Source: Longicatena sp.
GTDB taxonomy: Bacteria; Bacillota_I; Bacilli_A; Erysipelotrichales; Erysipelotrichaceae
Assembly (NCBI GenBank): GCA_020025055.1
Contig: JAHHST010000005.1
Coordinates: 1 to 27,584 of the forward strand
Direction: 5' to 3'
DNA: 27,584 bases
In this document: piece by piece, positions 8,882-16,612 of the stretch
How the letters are laid out: the number at the start of each line of letters is the position of its first letter
Numbering within the stretch: position 1 is the first letter of the stretch
Made by a program: the position numbers and the translations under genes
Notes under the pieces: generated by a model
What the model saw: the letters and a program-made list of their open reading frames with translations, nothing else
Told to the model about the DNA's origin: nothing
Database searches by the model: none

Positions 8882-10450
8882 TTATATAATGAAGTTAATT
8901 AAACCGGTAGCAAAAAATGTAATAATTGCCATTATAATTAGATATCCAAACGCATATTTTGCGATTTTTCCTAAGATTTCTGCATCTTTACCTGTTAATG
9001 CACAAGCAGCACATCCAATCGCAATACTTTGTGGTGCTAACATCTTACCTGCACTCGTGCCTAATGAGTTTGCAGCAACTAACCAATATTCATTTACACC
9101 GATTGCTCTTGCAGCTTCTAATTGTACATTCCCAAACAATACTTCAGAACTAGTACCACTACCTGTAACAAAAGTTCCTAATGCTCCAATTAATGGTGAA
9201 GCTAATGGGAATAAACTTCCTAATACAGTAACAAAGAAAGTAGAAATACTTGAAATCATTCCTGCATATCCCATGATTTTTGCACATGCAAGAACTCCCA
9301 TCATTGTACAAATTGTTTTTGACATTTGAATTAAAGTTGCTTTCATTACAGATATGAAATCATGGAAACTACATTTTTGAACAATTCCACCAATAATTCC
9401 TGAAATTAAAATCAATACTCCTGGAGTATTAATCCATGTAACTGTATATGGTGCTGCATTAGGACCTTGATAAATCATGAACTCAGATTTAATTGCACTT
9501 AATGGTTCATTGATCATTGGTACTAATTTACTTGTAAGAAGTAATAACACGAAAATTAAAATAAATGGGCACCATGCTACTAATGCTTTTTTTACTGTGA
9601 TTTTATCATTTTCATCTGCTTTTGGAGTCTCCATGCGATATTCTGCTGGAACTTCATGTTTTTTACCATATACACTTGCATAAGCAAACGTACAAATTAA
9701 AGAACATACACTAGCGATGATAACTGGTAAATCTGCACCAATAAATTTAGCTGCTACGATTTCAGGTAATACGAAACTTAAACTTGCAACAGTTACAAAA
9801 GGCACTAATCCCTTTAACCCTTTTATACCTTTACTTACAAGCATAACCATTAAAAATGGTGAAATAAACAATAGTGGTGCTACTTGTAATGTTTGTGTAA
9901 ATGCAAGTGTTCCTGCATCTAATCCAGTAATTCCTGCAAGCGTCGTTGTTGGAATACCAATAGAACCAAACATTGTCGGACATCCATTGGCAATCAAACA
10001 AGCCAAAATCGCTACTACAGGATTAAATCCTAATGCGTATAACATACTTGCTGGAATTGCAATCGCAACACCAAAACCTGCCATACCTTCTAGGAATCCT
10101 CCAAAACACCATCCAATTAAAATTACTAAAATACGTTTATCAAAACTAACAGAAGTAATCATTCTTTTAATCACTTCCATAGCTCCTGTATGCACACTTA
10201 AATTATAAGTAAACACTGCAGCAATAATAACAATTACAATTGGCCAAATTGCCATTGCAACCCCCTCAACTGCTGCACTAATTGCAAACATCGTTGGCAT
10301 CTTCCAAATAAAAATAGCTTCTATAAACGCTACGATAAATGCTCCCACACTAGCAACATGTGCTTCCCATTTAAATCCGCACAATGCAATAATTAACCAA
10401 ATGATTGGCAATAATGCTAGTATAAATGCTACAAAAATATTGTCTAACAT
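8882..10450 (-). CDS. lctP: L-lactate permease (LctP/LldP family)
   Basis: This is a secondary transporter for lactate (and in relatives glycolate), probably proton-coupled, in the cell membrane. The 522-residue protein has about 12-14 hydrophobic segments. Family segments include FGGFLEGMAGFGVAIAIP near residue 120 and the Gly/Ser-rich FVTGSGTSSEVLFGN block near 425, followed by GTSAGKMLAPQSIAIG, all characteristic of LctP. The ATG has an AGGAGGGATTAA Shine-Dalgarno. It stands as a single gene, with a terminator downstream and a 20-bp inverted repeat 25 bases before the start codon. No lactate dehydrogenase or lutABC genes are adjacent, so whether it imports lactate for growth or exports it cannot be told. 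Confidence 0.94.
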   Translation of the reverse strand: MLDNIFVAFILALLPIIWLIIALCGFKWEAHVASVGAFIVAFIEAIFIWKMPTMFAISAAVEGVAMAIWPIVIVIIAAVFTYNLSVHTGAMEVIKRMITSVSFDKRILVILIGWCFGGFLEGMAGFGVAIAIPASMLYALGFNPVVAILACLIANGCPTMFGSIGIPTTTLAGITGLDAGTLAFTQTLQVAPLLFISPFLMVMLVSKGIKGLKGLVPFVTVASLSFVLPEIVAAKFIGADLPVIIASVCSLICTFAYASVYGKKHEVPAEYRMETPKADENDKITVKKALVAWCPFILIFVLLLLTSKLVPMINEPLSAIKSEFMIYQGPNAAPYTVTWINTPGVLILISGIIGGIVQKCSFHDFISVMKATLIQMSKTICTMMGVLACAKIMGYAGMISSISTFFVTVLGSLFPLASPLIGALGTFVTGSGTSSEVLFGNVQLEAARAIGVNEYWLVAANSLGTSAGKMLAPQSIAIGCAACALTGKDAEILGKIAKYAFGYLIIMAIITFFATGLINFII

Positions 10451-10474
10451 TTAATCCCTCCTATATTTTTGTTT

Positions 10475-10494
10475 GGTAAATATAAATATTTACC
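10475..10494. promoter_or_regulatory. Candidate operator before the lactate permease gene
   Basis: GGTAAATAT-AA-ATATTTACC is a perfect 9-bp inverted repeat with a 2-bp centre, lying between the end of the upstream intergenic region and the permease Shine-Dalgarno. Its size and position suit a dimeric repressor site. It does not match the Rex consensus or a CodY box that I know. Regulator unknown. Confidence 0.45.
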
Positions 10495-10518
10495 TATCTA
10501 TTCTAATATAAAACATTC

Positions 10519-10558
10519 AAAAAAGCGATGTTGTTTTTACGGTTTCTACATCTTTTTT
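10519..10558 (-). terminator. Weak candidate terminator after the pseudouridine synthase gene
   Basis: On the minus strand AAAAAAGATGT pairs with ACATC-GC-TTTTTT across a 16-nt loop, with a two-base bulge. The stem is mostly A-T, so strength is doubtful, but it is the only candidate between the pseudouridine synthase and the lactate permease. Confidence 0.35.
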
Positions 10559-10598
10559 TAAATTCTTTTTATGATAGCGTATTCATTCAAGGATTATC

Positions 10599-11549
10599 TT
10601 AAAAATCACTATTTTCTAATTGATTATATAGCTTTTCGACATCTGTTTTTTCAAGTTTAAACGTCTTATGACTGATATTAAAATAAGAATCTTCAAAATC
10701 AAACATGACTTTATACGCACACAATGCTTGATAATCTTTACGATTATTTTTCTTAGCACCATATTTCACATCACCATATAACGGATGTCCAAGATAAGAC
10801 ATAACGGCACGGATCTGATGACTTTTTCCTGTATGTAGCTGCACTTCAACCAATGCGTATTTTTTTCCTTGATGAATTACTTGATAACTTGTTTCAACTT
10901 TTACACTGTCTTCTCTTTGGTGTTTATATAAAGTTACCTTGTTACTTGCTTGATCTTTATGATGCCACAATACAACATATTCCTTTATCTTTGCTAATTT
11001 TCCCTCGACAATACATAAGTATCGTTTATCTATTTCTCTTTTTTTAATATGTTCATTCATTCGTCGTAATGCTTCTGCACTTTTTGCAGCAATGACAATT
11101 CCTTCCGTATTTCGATCTAAGCGATGACAAAGGGATGGTAAAAAACTTTGTTTTTCATTTGGATTATATTCTTTCTTATTATATAGATAATGTAAAAAAC
11201 GATCTTGTAGATTATCTTGTACCCCATCTTTATCTTTATGAGTTAATAATCCACTTGGTTTATGAATCAATACAATATCCTGATCCTCATAAATACAAGT
11301 AAGTGTACTTGGTACCTTTAAAAAATCGTTATCTACTTTTGTATCAAAAAAATCCTCTGCTAAAAAACATAGCACATGATCTCCTACTTCTAATCTTTGT
11401 GATATTTCGCATCGTTTACGATTCACTTTAATCTTTTTATTTCTTATTGCCTTATACATTAAACTTTTTGGTAATGCTGGAATCGTTTTTTGAATAAATT
11501 TATCAACTCTTTGATTGGCATCATTTTCTTGAATAATAAACTCTTTCAT
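10599..11549 (-). CDS. RluA-family RNA pseudouridine synthase
   Basis: This enzyme isomerises uridine to pseudouridine in structured RNA, usually large-subunit rRNA. It has 316 residues. An S4 RNA-binding domain spans residues about 13-60. The RluA catalytic signature HRLDRNTEG lies at 142-150, with D145 as the nucleophile, and the downstream SHQIRAVMSYLGHPLYGDVKYG-type motif lies near 245. The architecture (S4 plus catalytic domain) is that of RluC/RluD, but which uridine is modified cannot be decided. The start ATG has AGGAGG eight bases upstream. It is divergent from the helicase gene, with promoters back to back. Confidence 0.93.
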   Translation of the reverse strand: MKEFIIQENDANQRVDKFIQKTIPALPKSLMYKAIRNKKIKVNRKRCEISQRLEVGDHVLCFLAEDFFDTKVDNDFLKVPSTLTCIYEDQDIVLIHKPSGLLTHKDKDGVQDNLQDRFLHYLYNKKEYNPNEKQSFLPSLCHRLDRNTEGIVIAAKSAEALRRMNEHIKKREIDKRYLCIVEGKLAKIKEYVVLWHHKDQASNKVTLYKHQREDSVKVETSYQVIHQGKKYALVEVQLHTGKSHQIRAVMSYLGHPLYGDVKYGAKKNNRKDYQALCAYKVMFDFEDSYFNISHKTFKLEKTDVEKLYNQLENSDF

Positions 11550-11583
11550 GTCTTTAACCTCCTAGACATATTTTAACTTCTTA

Positions 11584-11611
11584 ATTATACATTACGAATC
11601 TAAACTTTCCA
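11584..11611 (-). promoter_or_regulatory. Promoter of the pseudouridine synthase gene
   Basis: On the minus strand TGGAAA (-35, 11606-11611), a 16-base spacer and TATAAT (-10, 11584-11589). The -35 box directly abuts that of the divergent helicase promoter. Confidence 0.6.
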
Positions 11612-11639
11612 TTGTATTTTATCTTTTTTCTAGTAAAAT
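11612..11639 (+). promoter_or_regulatory. Promoter of the nuclease-helicase gene
   Basis: TTGTAT (-35, 11612-11617), 16-base spacer, TAAAAT (-10, 11634-11639), about 25 bases before the ATG. Its -35 touches the opposing -35 of the pseudouridine synthase promoter. Confidence 0.6.
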
Positions 11640-11663
11640 AAACTTGCTTAAAGGGGTGAGACT

Positions 11664-13997
11664 ATGCAATTTCGTTTATCTGTTCGTGAACTTGTTGAAT
11701 TTTTATTTCAAACTGGAGACTTACAATCAACTACACAAAATAGTGAACGAGCAAATCTAGGTAGTAGAATTCATCGATTGCTACAAGCAAAAACAGATGA
11801 TCATGCTCAAAATGAAGTTTATTTAAAACAAACCACGCAGATTGATGATATCACCTTTGTCATTGATGGAAGGGCAGACCGAATTTTTCATAAAGATAAT
11901 GATATTATCATTGATGAAATCAAAACAACAGCTCTTGCGTATGAAGAAATTGATGATACAATTTTTGTTCATTGGGCACAAGCCTATTGTTATGGTTATC
12001 TATATGCAAAACAATCTCATCTTGAACAACTAATCATTCAATTAACTTACTATCAAATTGAAACAAATGAAATTAAACAGTTTCAAAAAACATTATCATT
12101 TAACCAATTAGAAACCTACTACATAGATTTTTTGAAACGCTACTTAAAATGGGCTAAGTTATCTCAAAATCTACGAATCACAAGCTCTAAAACATTAAAA
12201 TCACTACAATTTCCATTTCCTGAATATCGACAAGGACAACGTCAATTTGCTGTTTCTGTATATCAAACAATTTTGCAAAAACAGAAATTATTCGCTCAAG
12301 CTCCAACGGGAATAGGAAAAACCATTTCTACTCTTTTTCCTTCATTAAAAGCAATTGGAGAAAATAAAATTGATAAAATATTTTATTTATGTGCTAAAAA
12401 TATCACTGCTAAAGTTGCTTGTGACACAATTTCATTAATTCAAACCCAAGATGTTTCATTTAAAACTGTTCATATCACTGCAAAAGATAAAATATGTTTT
12501 CTAGAAGAAAGAAATTGTGATGCAAAACATTGTCCATATGCAAAAGGTTACTATAATCGAAATAAAGATGCTCTTTATGAACTTCTAACATCCAAAGATT
12601 TTATGAACAAAGATGTGATTTGTTCTATTGCTTCCAAACATACGATTTGTCCCTTTGAATTAAGTTTAGATGCTAGTTTATATGCAGATGTCATTATTTG
12701 TGACTATAATTACGCCTTTGATTCTAGAGTCTATTTAAAACGCTTCTTTACTGAAAAAGGAAATTATGTATTTTTAGTAGATGAAGCGCATAATTTAGTT
12801 GATCGTGGTAGAGAAATGTATAGTGCCTCAATTGAAAAGAATGCTCTTCTACAATTAAAAAAATATTTACCTAAAGATGAAGGATTTCTATTAAAAGCCT
12901 ATTATTCTTTAACAAACACATTACAAGATTTTGAACATCAACTAAATACCCAAGTATTTCAAACCTATAAAGAACCACTTTATGAAGTATTAGATAAATT
13001 AGAAACCTTTTATGAACAATGCTCCATCTATTTACAAAGTAAACATGACGAAAAATATGATGATGAAATTAAAGACATTTATTTTCGTATCAATACATAC
13101 TTAAAAATATCCGATTTTTATGATCATAATTATGTAACCTTTGTTTATCGACAAGAAGATGATATCATTCTCAAGCAGTTCTGTTTAAATCCAAGTCATC
13201 TATTATCTGATATGATGAAAAAAGGAAGAAGTACGATTCTTTTTTCTGCAACTCTTTCACCTATTGAATATTATATGGATTTACTTGGTGGAGACGCTTC
13301 TTCTTTACGTTTATCTTTACCGAGTCCGTTTCAAGCTTCACAAACAAAAATCATAATCAATAATGCTATATCTACAAAATATCAACAACGGCAATATAGT
13401 TTACTATCTCTTGTAGAGTTCATCCATGCCTGTGTTTTAGCGAAGGCTGGAAATTATATTATATTTGCTCCTAGTTATGCATATATGCAACAAATAGCTA
13501 CTGAATTTCAACATCAGTATCCTGATATCTGTATATCTATACAAACAAACACTATGAATGAAGAAGAGAAACAATCTTATCTTGAGCAATTTGAAATAAC
13601 AGATCAACTACACCTTTATTTCTGTGTACTTGGTGGTATGTTCTCAGAAGGAATCGATCTAAAAGGTAATCGTTTATTAGGAAGTATTATCGTGGGTGTT
13701 GGACTTCCTCAAATATCGTATCAAATCGATCTTATCAAACAACATTTTGATCATACCAATCATATGGGGTATGCCTATGCTTATCAATTTCCAGGTATGA
13801 ATAAAGTATTACAAGCCGCTGGTAGAGTAATACGTTCTACATCAGATCAAGGTATGGTTGTCTTTATCGATGAACGCTTCACAACCTCTTTTTACAAAAA
13901 ACTACTACCTACACATTATCAACATTACGAAGTCATTACTTCCCCAATGGTTGCCTATAACAATCTACATCATTTTTGGAAGGAGAATAATAAATGA
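11664..13997 (+). CDS. RecB/Cas4-like nuclease fused to XPD/DinG-type DNA helicase
   Basis: The 777-residue protein is in two parts. Residues 1-165 carry a PD-(D/E)XK nuclease of the RecB/Cas4 type: GxxxH (G33, H37), GxxD (G69, D72), ExK (E85, K87) and QxxxY (Q106, Y110), all intact. Residues 185-777 are a superfamily 2 Rad3/XPD-like helicase: Walker A APTGIGKT at 213-220, DEAH at 373-376, SATLSP at 528-533, and QAAGRVIRS at 717-725. Between the first motifs lie cysteines C278, C285, C290 and C329 (the last in CPFELSL), candidates for the 4Fe-4S cluster of this family. The likely role is structured-DNA processing in repair or replication. It starts at ATG with AAAGGGGTG upstream and overlaps the next gene by ATGA. 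Family confident, cellular role inferred. Confidence 0.9.
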   Translation: MQFRLSVRELVEFLFQTGDLQSTTQNSERANLGSRIHRLLQAKTDDHAQNEVYLKQTTQIDDITFVIDGRADRIFHKDNDIIIDEIKTTALAYEEIDDTIFVHWAQAYCYGYLYAKQSHLEQLIIQLTYYQIETNEIKQFQKTLSFNQLETYYIDFLKRYLKWAKLSQNLRITSSKTLKSLQFPFPEYRQGQRQFAVSVYQTILQKQKLFAQAPTGIGKTISTLFPSLKAIGENKIDKIFYLCAKNITAKVACDTISLIQTQDVSFKTVHITAKDKICFLEERNCDAKHCPYAKGYYNRNKDALYELLTSKDFMNKDVICSIASKHTICPFELSLDASLYADVIICDYNYAFDSRVYLKRFFTEKGNYVFLVDEAHNLVDRGREMYSASIEKNALLQLKKYLPKDEGFLLKAYYSLTNTLQDFEHQLNTQVFQTYKEPLYEVLDKLETFYEQCSIYLQSKHDEKYDDEIKDIYFRINTYLKISDFYDHNYVTFVYRQEDDIILKQFCLNPSHLLSDMMKKGRSTILFSATLSPIEYYMDLLGGDASSLRLSLPSPFQASQTKIIINNAISTKYQQRQYSLLSLVEFIHACVLAKAGNYIIFAPSYAYMQQIATEFQHQYPDICISIQTNTMNEEEKQSYLEQFEITDQLHLYFCVLGGMFSEGIDLKGNRLLGSIIVGVGLPQISYQIDLIKQHFDHTNHMGYAYAYQFPGMNKVLQAAGRVIRSTSDQGMVVFIDERFTTSFYKKLLPTHYQHYEVITSPMVAYNNLHHFWKENNK

Positions 13998-14764
13998 AAT
14001 ATTATCGATGGATTCCAATCACCTATATTAGTATTGGAACTTTATGTTTATTCTATTTTTTTATGTTATGTATTACCTATGGTCCCTTTTATATTGTTTT
14101 TTCAGAATTCTTTCTATTCGTTGGTATGTTTTTTATTGGTATTGGATGGTTTGAAAAGAAACAACAACGACATCTTTTATCATATTTAGCTAAACCTATT
14201 CGTATGGTGATTGAATGTATAGTAATAATTGGAATCCTTACTTTTGTAAGCATTCAATCTTGCATTATCTATCAAGGAACTTATAAAGATAAAAATCATG
14301 GAGAAGCCGCTTTAATTCTTGGTGCACAATTAAATGGCTCTTCAATCTCTAGATTATTACGTTATCGTTTAGAAAGCGGAGTTCAATATGCAAAAGAATA
14401 TCCAGATGCCTATTTAATTGTGAGTGGTGGAAAAGGTAAGAATGAACATGTAAGTGAAGCAAGTGCGATGAAACAATATCTAATTAAACATGGTATTGAT
14501 AAAAATCGTATTCTTGTTGAAGATGCTTCTAGAAATACACGTGAAAATCTTTCTTATTCAAAAAAAGTTATGGATCAATATCATATTTCTAATGTTTCCA
14601 TCATTACTAACGATTTCCATATGTTTCGAGCAAGTTACTTAGCAAATTCTCAAGGAATTAAAAATTATCGATATCCTGCAAGAAGTGATTTTGATTTATC
14701 TTTTAATTTTTATATTCGAGAATTCTTTGGATTCATCAAAGACTTTATGATGAATCATATATAA
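13994..14764 (+). CDS. Membrane protein with DUF218 (YdcF/SanA-like) domain
   Basis: The 256-residue protein has three hydrophobic segments near the N-terminus (about residues 7-30, 34-55 and 70-92) followed by a DUF218 domain. Recognisable motifs are the ALILGAQ strand near 107, VSGGKGKNEHVSEA near 141, RNTRENL near 180 and TNDFHMFRA near 205. Members are linked to envelope or vancomycin-permeability phenotypes (SanA) in E. coli, but the biochemical activity is not settled. Its ATG overlaps the helicase stop (ATGA) with the Shine-Dalgarno AAGGAG inside the helicase gene, so the two are translationally coupled although functionally unrelated by family. Terminator at 14789-14822. Confidence 0.85.
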   Translation: MKYYRWIPITYISIGTLCLFYFFMLCITYGPFYIVFSEFFLFVGMFFIGIGWFEKKQQRHLLSYLAKPIRMVIECIVIIGILTFVSIQSCIIYQGTYKDKNHGEAALILGAQLNGSSISRLLRYRLESGVQYAKEYPDAYLIVSGGKGKNEHVSEASAMKQYLIKHGIDKNRILVEDASRNTRENLSYSKKVMDQYHISNVSIITNDFHMFRASYLANSQGIKNYRYPARSDFDLSFNFYIREFFGFIKDFMMNHI

Positions 14765-14788
14765 ATCATTTTTCTTACTTTTTATGAT

Positions 14789-14822
14789 AAAAAAACATTC
14801 CTTTACATTGGAATGTTTTTTT
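14789..14822. terminator. Bidirectional terminator between convergent genes
   Basis: AAAAAAACATTCC and GGAATGTTTTTTT form a 13-bp perfect stem with an 8-nt loop, with T runs on both strands. It serves the plus-strand DUF218 gene and the minus-strand HAD gene that ends at 14831. Confidence 0.88.
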
Positions 14823-14830
14823 ATCAACTT

Positions 14831-15472
14831 CTATAATAATTCTGCAAATTCTTGAATATTATTCACTACTTTACATCCTGTTTTTAATAATTTATCTTTA
14901 TGTTCATGTCCATTTGCTATCAGTACACAATGACATCCTGCATATGTAGCAACTTCACTATCATGTACACTATCACCAACAAACACAACTTCACTTGGAT
15001 TCATACTACTTTCTTTTACAAATTCTTTCGCAAGATTTGCCTTTGAATGTGCATGAATATTATCTAATCCTCTAATATCTCCAAAATAGTCATCGATATC
15101 ATATCTACCTAGTTGTATCTTTAAAAAATCAATATCACTTGCACTTAATAAATATTGATTATACCCTTGTTTTTTTGCTTTTTGTAAAGTCGTTTCGACT
15201 CCTTCATGCAGTAAACAATGTAAAGAATGTGGTTGATAATATGCCATATAATCTTTTGCTAATTCAGAAAATGGAGTTTTATTAAAATCAAATCCTACTT
15301 TTTTATAATATTCACTTACTGGAAATTGAAAATATTTTCGATATTCATTTTTATCTTCTACTAAAGGTAAGTGTTCCTTTTTTAATAATCGATTTAATGC
15401 CTCCATACTGACATCTAAATCATTTAATAAAGTTCCATTCCAATCCCAAATAATATGTTTAATATGTTCCAT
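14831..15472 (-). CDS. HAD-superfamily phosphatase (phosphoglycolate-phosphatase-like)
   Basis: The 213-residue HAD hydrolase is of the cap-C1 type. Motif I is DWNGT (D10-W-N12-G-T): the nucleophile aspartate is present, but the second acidic residue is Asn, a known variant in part of this family. Motif II is the serine in YLLSASD near residue 113, motif III a lysine after it, and motif IV is GDSVHD near 170. Substrate unknown; a small phosphorylated metabolite is likely. I use the ATG at 15472, eight bases after AGGAG; in-frame GTG (15496) and ATG (15478) lie on or before that ribosome site. It has its own promoter (15500-15528) and a shared terminator downstream. Confidence 0.85.
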   Translation of the reverse strand: MEHIKHIIWDWNGTLLNDLDVSMEALNRLLKKEHLPLVEDKNEYRKYFQFPVSEYYKKVGFDFNKTPFSELAKDYMAYYQPHSLHCLLHEGVETTLQKAKKQGYNQYLLSASDIDFLKIQLGRYDIDDYFGDIRGLDNIHAHSKANLAKEFVKESSMNPSEVVFVGDSVHDSEVATYAGCHCVLIANGHEHKDKLLKTGCKVVNNIQEFAELL

Positions 15473-15499
15473 TCTCATCACTCCTATATAATTCACATA

Positions 15500-15528
15500 A
15501 TTATATACTATCCTATGTAATATTGCAA
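15500..15528 (-). promoter_or_regulatory. Promoter of the HAD phosphatase gene
   Basis: On the minus strand TTGCAA (15523-15528), a 17-base spacer and consensus TATAAT (15500-15505), about 28 bases before the chosen ATG. This is among the best promoter matches in the window. Confidence 0.75.
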
Positions 15529-15538
15529 AGAAACATGC

Positions 15539-15570
15539 AAAATAAAAAGGAACTTAATCCTTTTTATTTT
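15539..15570. terminator. Terminator after the 48-aa ORF
   Basis: A 13-bp perfect stem AAAATAAAAAGGA / TCCTTTTTATTTT with a 6-nt loop. It is followed by T-rich sequence on either strand, but the gene it can serve is on the minus strand: the TAA of the 48-aa ORF lies in the loop. Confidence 0.75.
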
Positions 15571-15700
15571 GATAACCAATACTTGGTAAATACGTATTTT
15601 CAATTATATATACAGAATTTACTTTGTACTTTCTTCTTTTATTTATAAAAATTCTTTCGCCTAAAGCTTTTCCATAACGTATTTTGATATTTGGAATCAA
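15554..15700 (-). CDS. Small basic protein of 48 residues, unrecognised
   Basis: This short ORF lies 52 bases after the polysaccharide deacetylase. It starts at TTG (15698-15700) with a strong AAGGAGGAT Shine-Dalgarno eight bases upstream and stops at TAA in the loop of the following terminator. The product starts MIPNIKIRYGKALGERIF, continues with a basic NKRRKYK patch at residues 20-26 and ends GYQNKKD. It is predicted to be strand-rich and basic, with no signal peptide, membrane helix or cysteines. I recognise no family. The ribosome site, unbroken frame and terminator placement argue for a real gene; the TTG start and lack of homology knowledge leave doubt. It is probably co-transcribed with the deacetylase. 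Confidence 0.55.
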   Translation of the reverse strand: MIPNIKIRYGKALGERIFINKRRKYKVNSVYIIENTYLPSIGYQNKKD

Positions 15701-15752
15701 TTCGATATCCTCCTTATACTTTACTATATGGAAATTCTACTATTTGGTTCAA

Positions 15753-16541
15753 TTATTGTGAAACCATTTGATAAAACACATCTAATTTTGTATATGCATC
15801 TACATTAAATCGTGGCAATGCATAGGGATTATCCGTGATTTTAGCTTTTCTATTTTCATTAAATCCAAAAGCTAGTTTTGTACCAGATTTTTTTAATACC
15901 TTTTGAATGGTATCATTGTACTTTCCATAAGGATACGCATAGTACTCAATAGAAGTACATGCTGCAGCTTTTTTCGTATCTTCTTGCAATTGTTTCTCAT
16001 TTAATAAATTTACCTTAAATCCACCTTTCTTATGATGAAGATCATAAGAATGTGAATAAAATTCCATGTGTGATACATCTTTCATATCCGCTAAAGTAGC
16101 ATGTTGACGAATATCTGGTTGATAACTTTTACGATGAGGTGCAATCAATGATCCAATCACAAAAGAATATCCATCAAACCCATACTTTTCTAATACTGGT
16201 TGTGCATATTTTATTGCGGAATAAAAACCATCATCAAAAGTAATGACAACACTTTTATCATCTAATTTTTTTCTTCCCATACGCCACTCATACACATCAT
16301 CTAATGAAACACTATGATATCCCTTATCATGTAACAATTTCATTTGTTCTTCAAAAGAAGATAATGAATTCACCCACATATTATGTTTATAATATAATTC
16401 TTTATCGCAATCTTCAACGATATGATGATAACCTAAGATTGGTATTTCACTTACATGATGTGTTTGATCCCATACAATTTGTATTCCATATAACACACAT
16501 ATAATCACTACACAAATCGTAATCCAATGCTTTCTAAACAT
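15753..16541 (-). CDS. Membrane-anchored polysaccharide deacetylase
   Basis: This is a NodB-fold carbohydrate esterase family 4 protein that removes acetyl groups from N-acetylated glycans outside the cell. It has 262 residues. One N-terminal hydrophobic helix (about residues 6-23) acts as signal anchor. The catalytic TFDDG is at 101-105, a histidine pair lies in SHSYDLHH at 163-170, and AYPYG follows near 202. The histidine spacing (HSYDLH) and the early GYHHIVED segment are closer to the IcaB/PgaB-like branch than to peptidoglycan deacetylases, though the substrate is not determinable. I chose the ATG at 16541, seven bases after AGGAGA; an in-frame start at 16592 has no ribosome site. No ica-like synthase is nearby. 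Confidence 0.88.
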   Translation of the reverse strand: MFRKHWITICVVIICVLYGIQIVWDQTHHVSEIPILGYHHIVEDCDKELYYKHNMWVNSLSSFEEQMKLLHDKGYHSVSLDDVYEWRMGRKKLDDKSVVITFDDGFYSAIKYAQPVLEKYGFDGYSFVIGSLIAPHRKSYQPDIRQHATLADMKDVSHMEFYSHSYDLHHKKGGFKVNLLNEKQLQEDTKKAAACTSIEYYAYPYGKYNDTIQKVLKKSGTKLAFGFNENRKAKITDNPYALPRFNVDAYTKLDVFYQMVSQ

Positions 16542-16585
16542 AACCCACTCTCCTAACAAATATATGCTTTCTAATTTTCCAATTA

Positions 16586-16612
16586 AAAACAAGAATATAC
16601 GATTCTTGTTTT
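16586..16612 (-). terminator. Terminator of the glycosyltransferase-YhaM-CDF operon
   Basis: On the minus strand AAAACAAGAAT / ATTCTTGTTTT makes an 11-bp perfect stem with a 5-nt loop followed by TAATT. It overlaps the stop codon of the CDF transporter. Confidence 0.75.

Noticed and set aside
8838..9329. 163-codon plus-strand frame over the lactate permease end
   Set aside because: It covers the permease terminator and the antisense of conserved permease motifs; no ribosome site.
9717..10208. Another 163-codon plus-strand frame in the permease
   Set aside because: Antisense of a strongly conserved membrane protein; composition mirrors the permease codons.
11664..12160. CRISPR-linked cas4 gene
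   Set aside because: The nuclease is only the N-terminal part of a helicase fusion, lacks the Cas4 C-terminal cysteine triad, and no repeats or cas genes occur.
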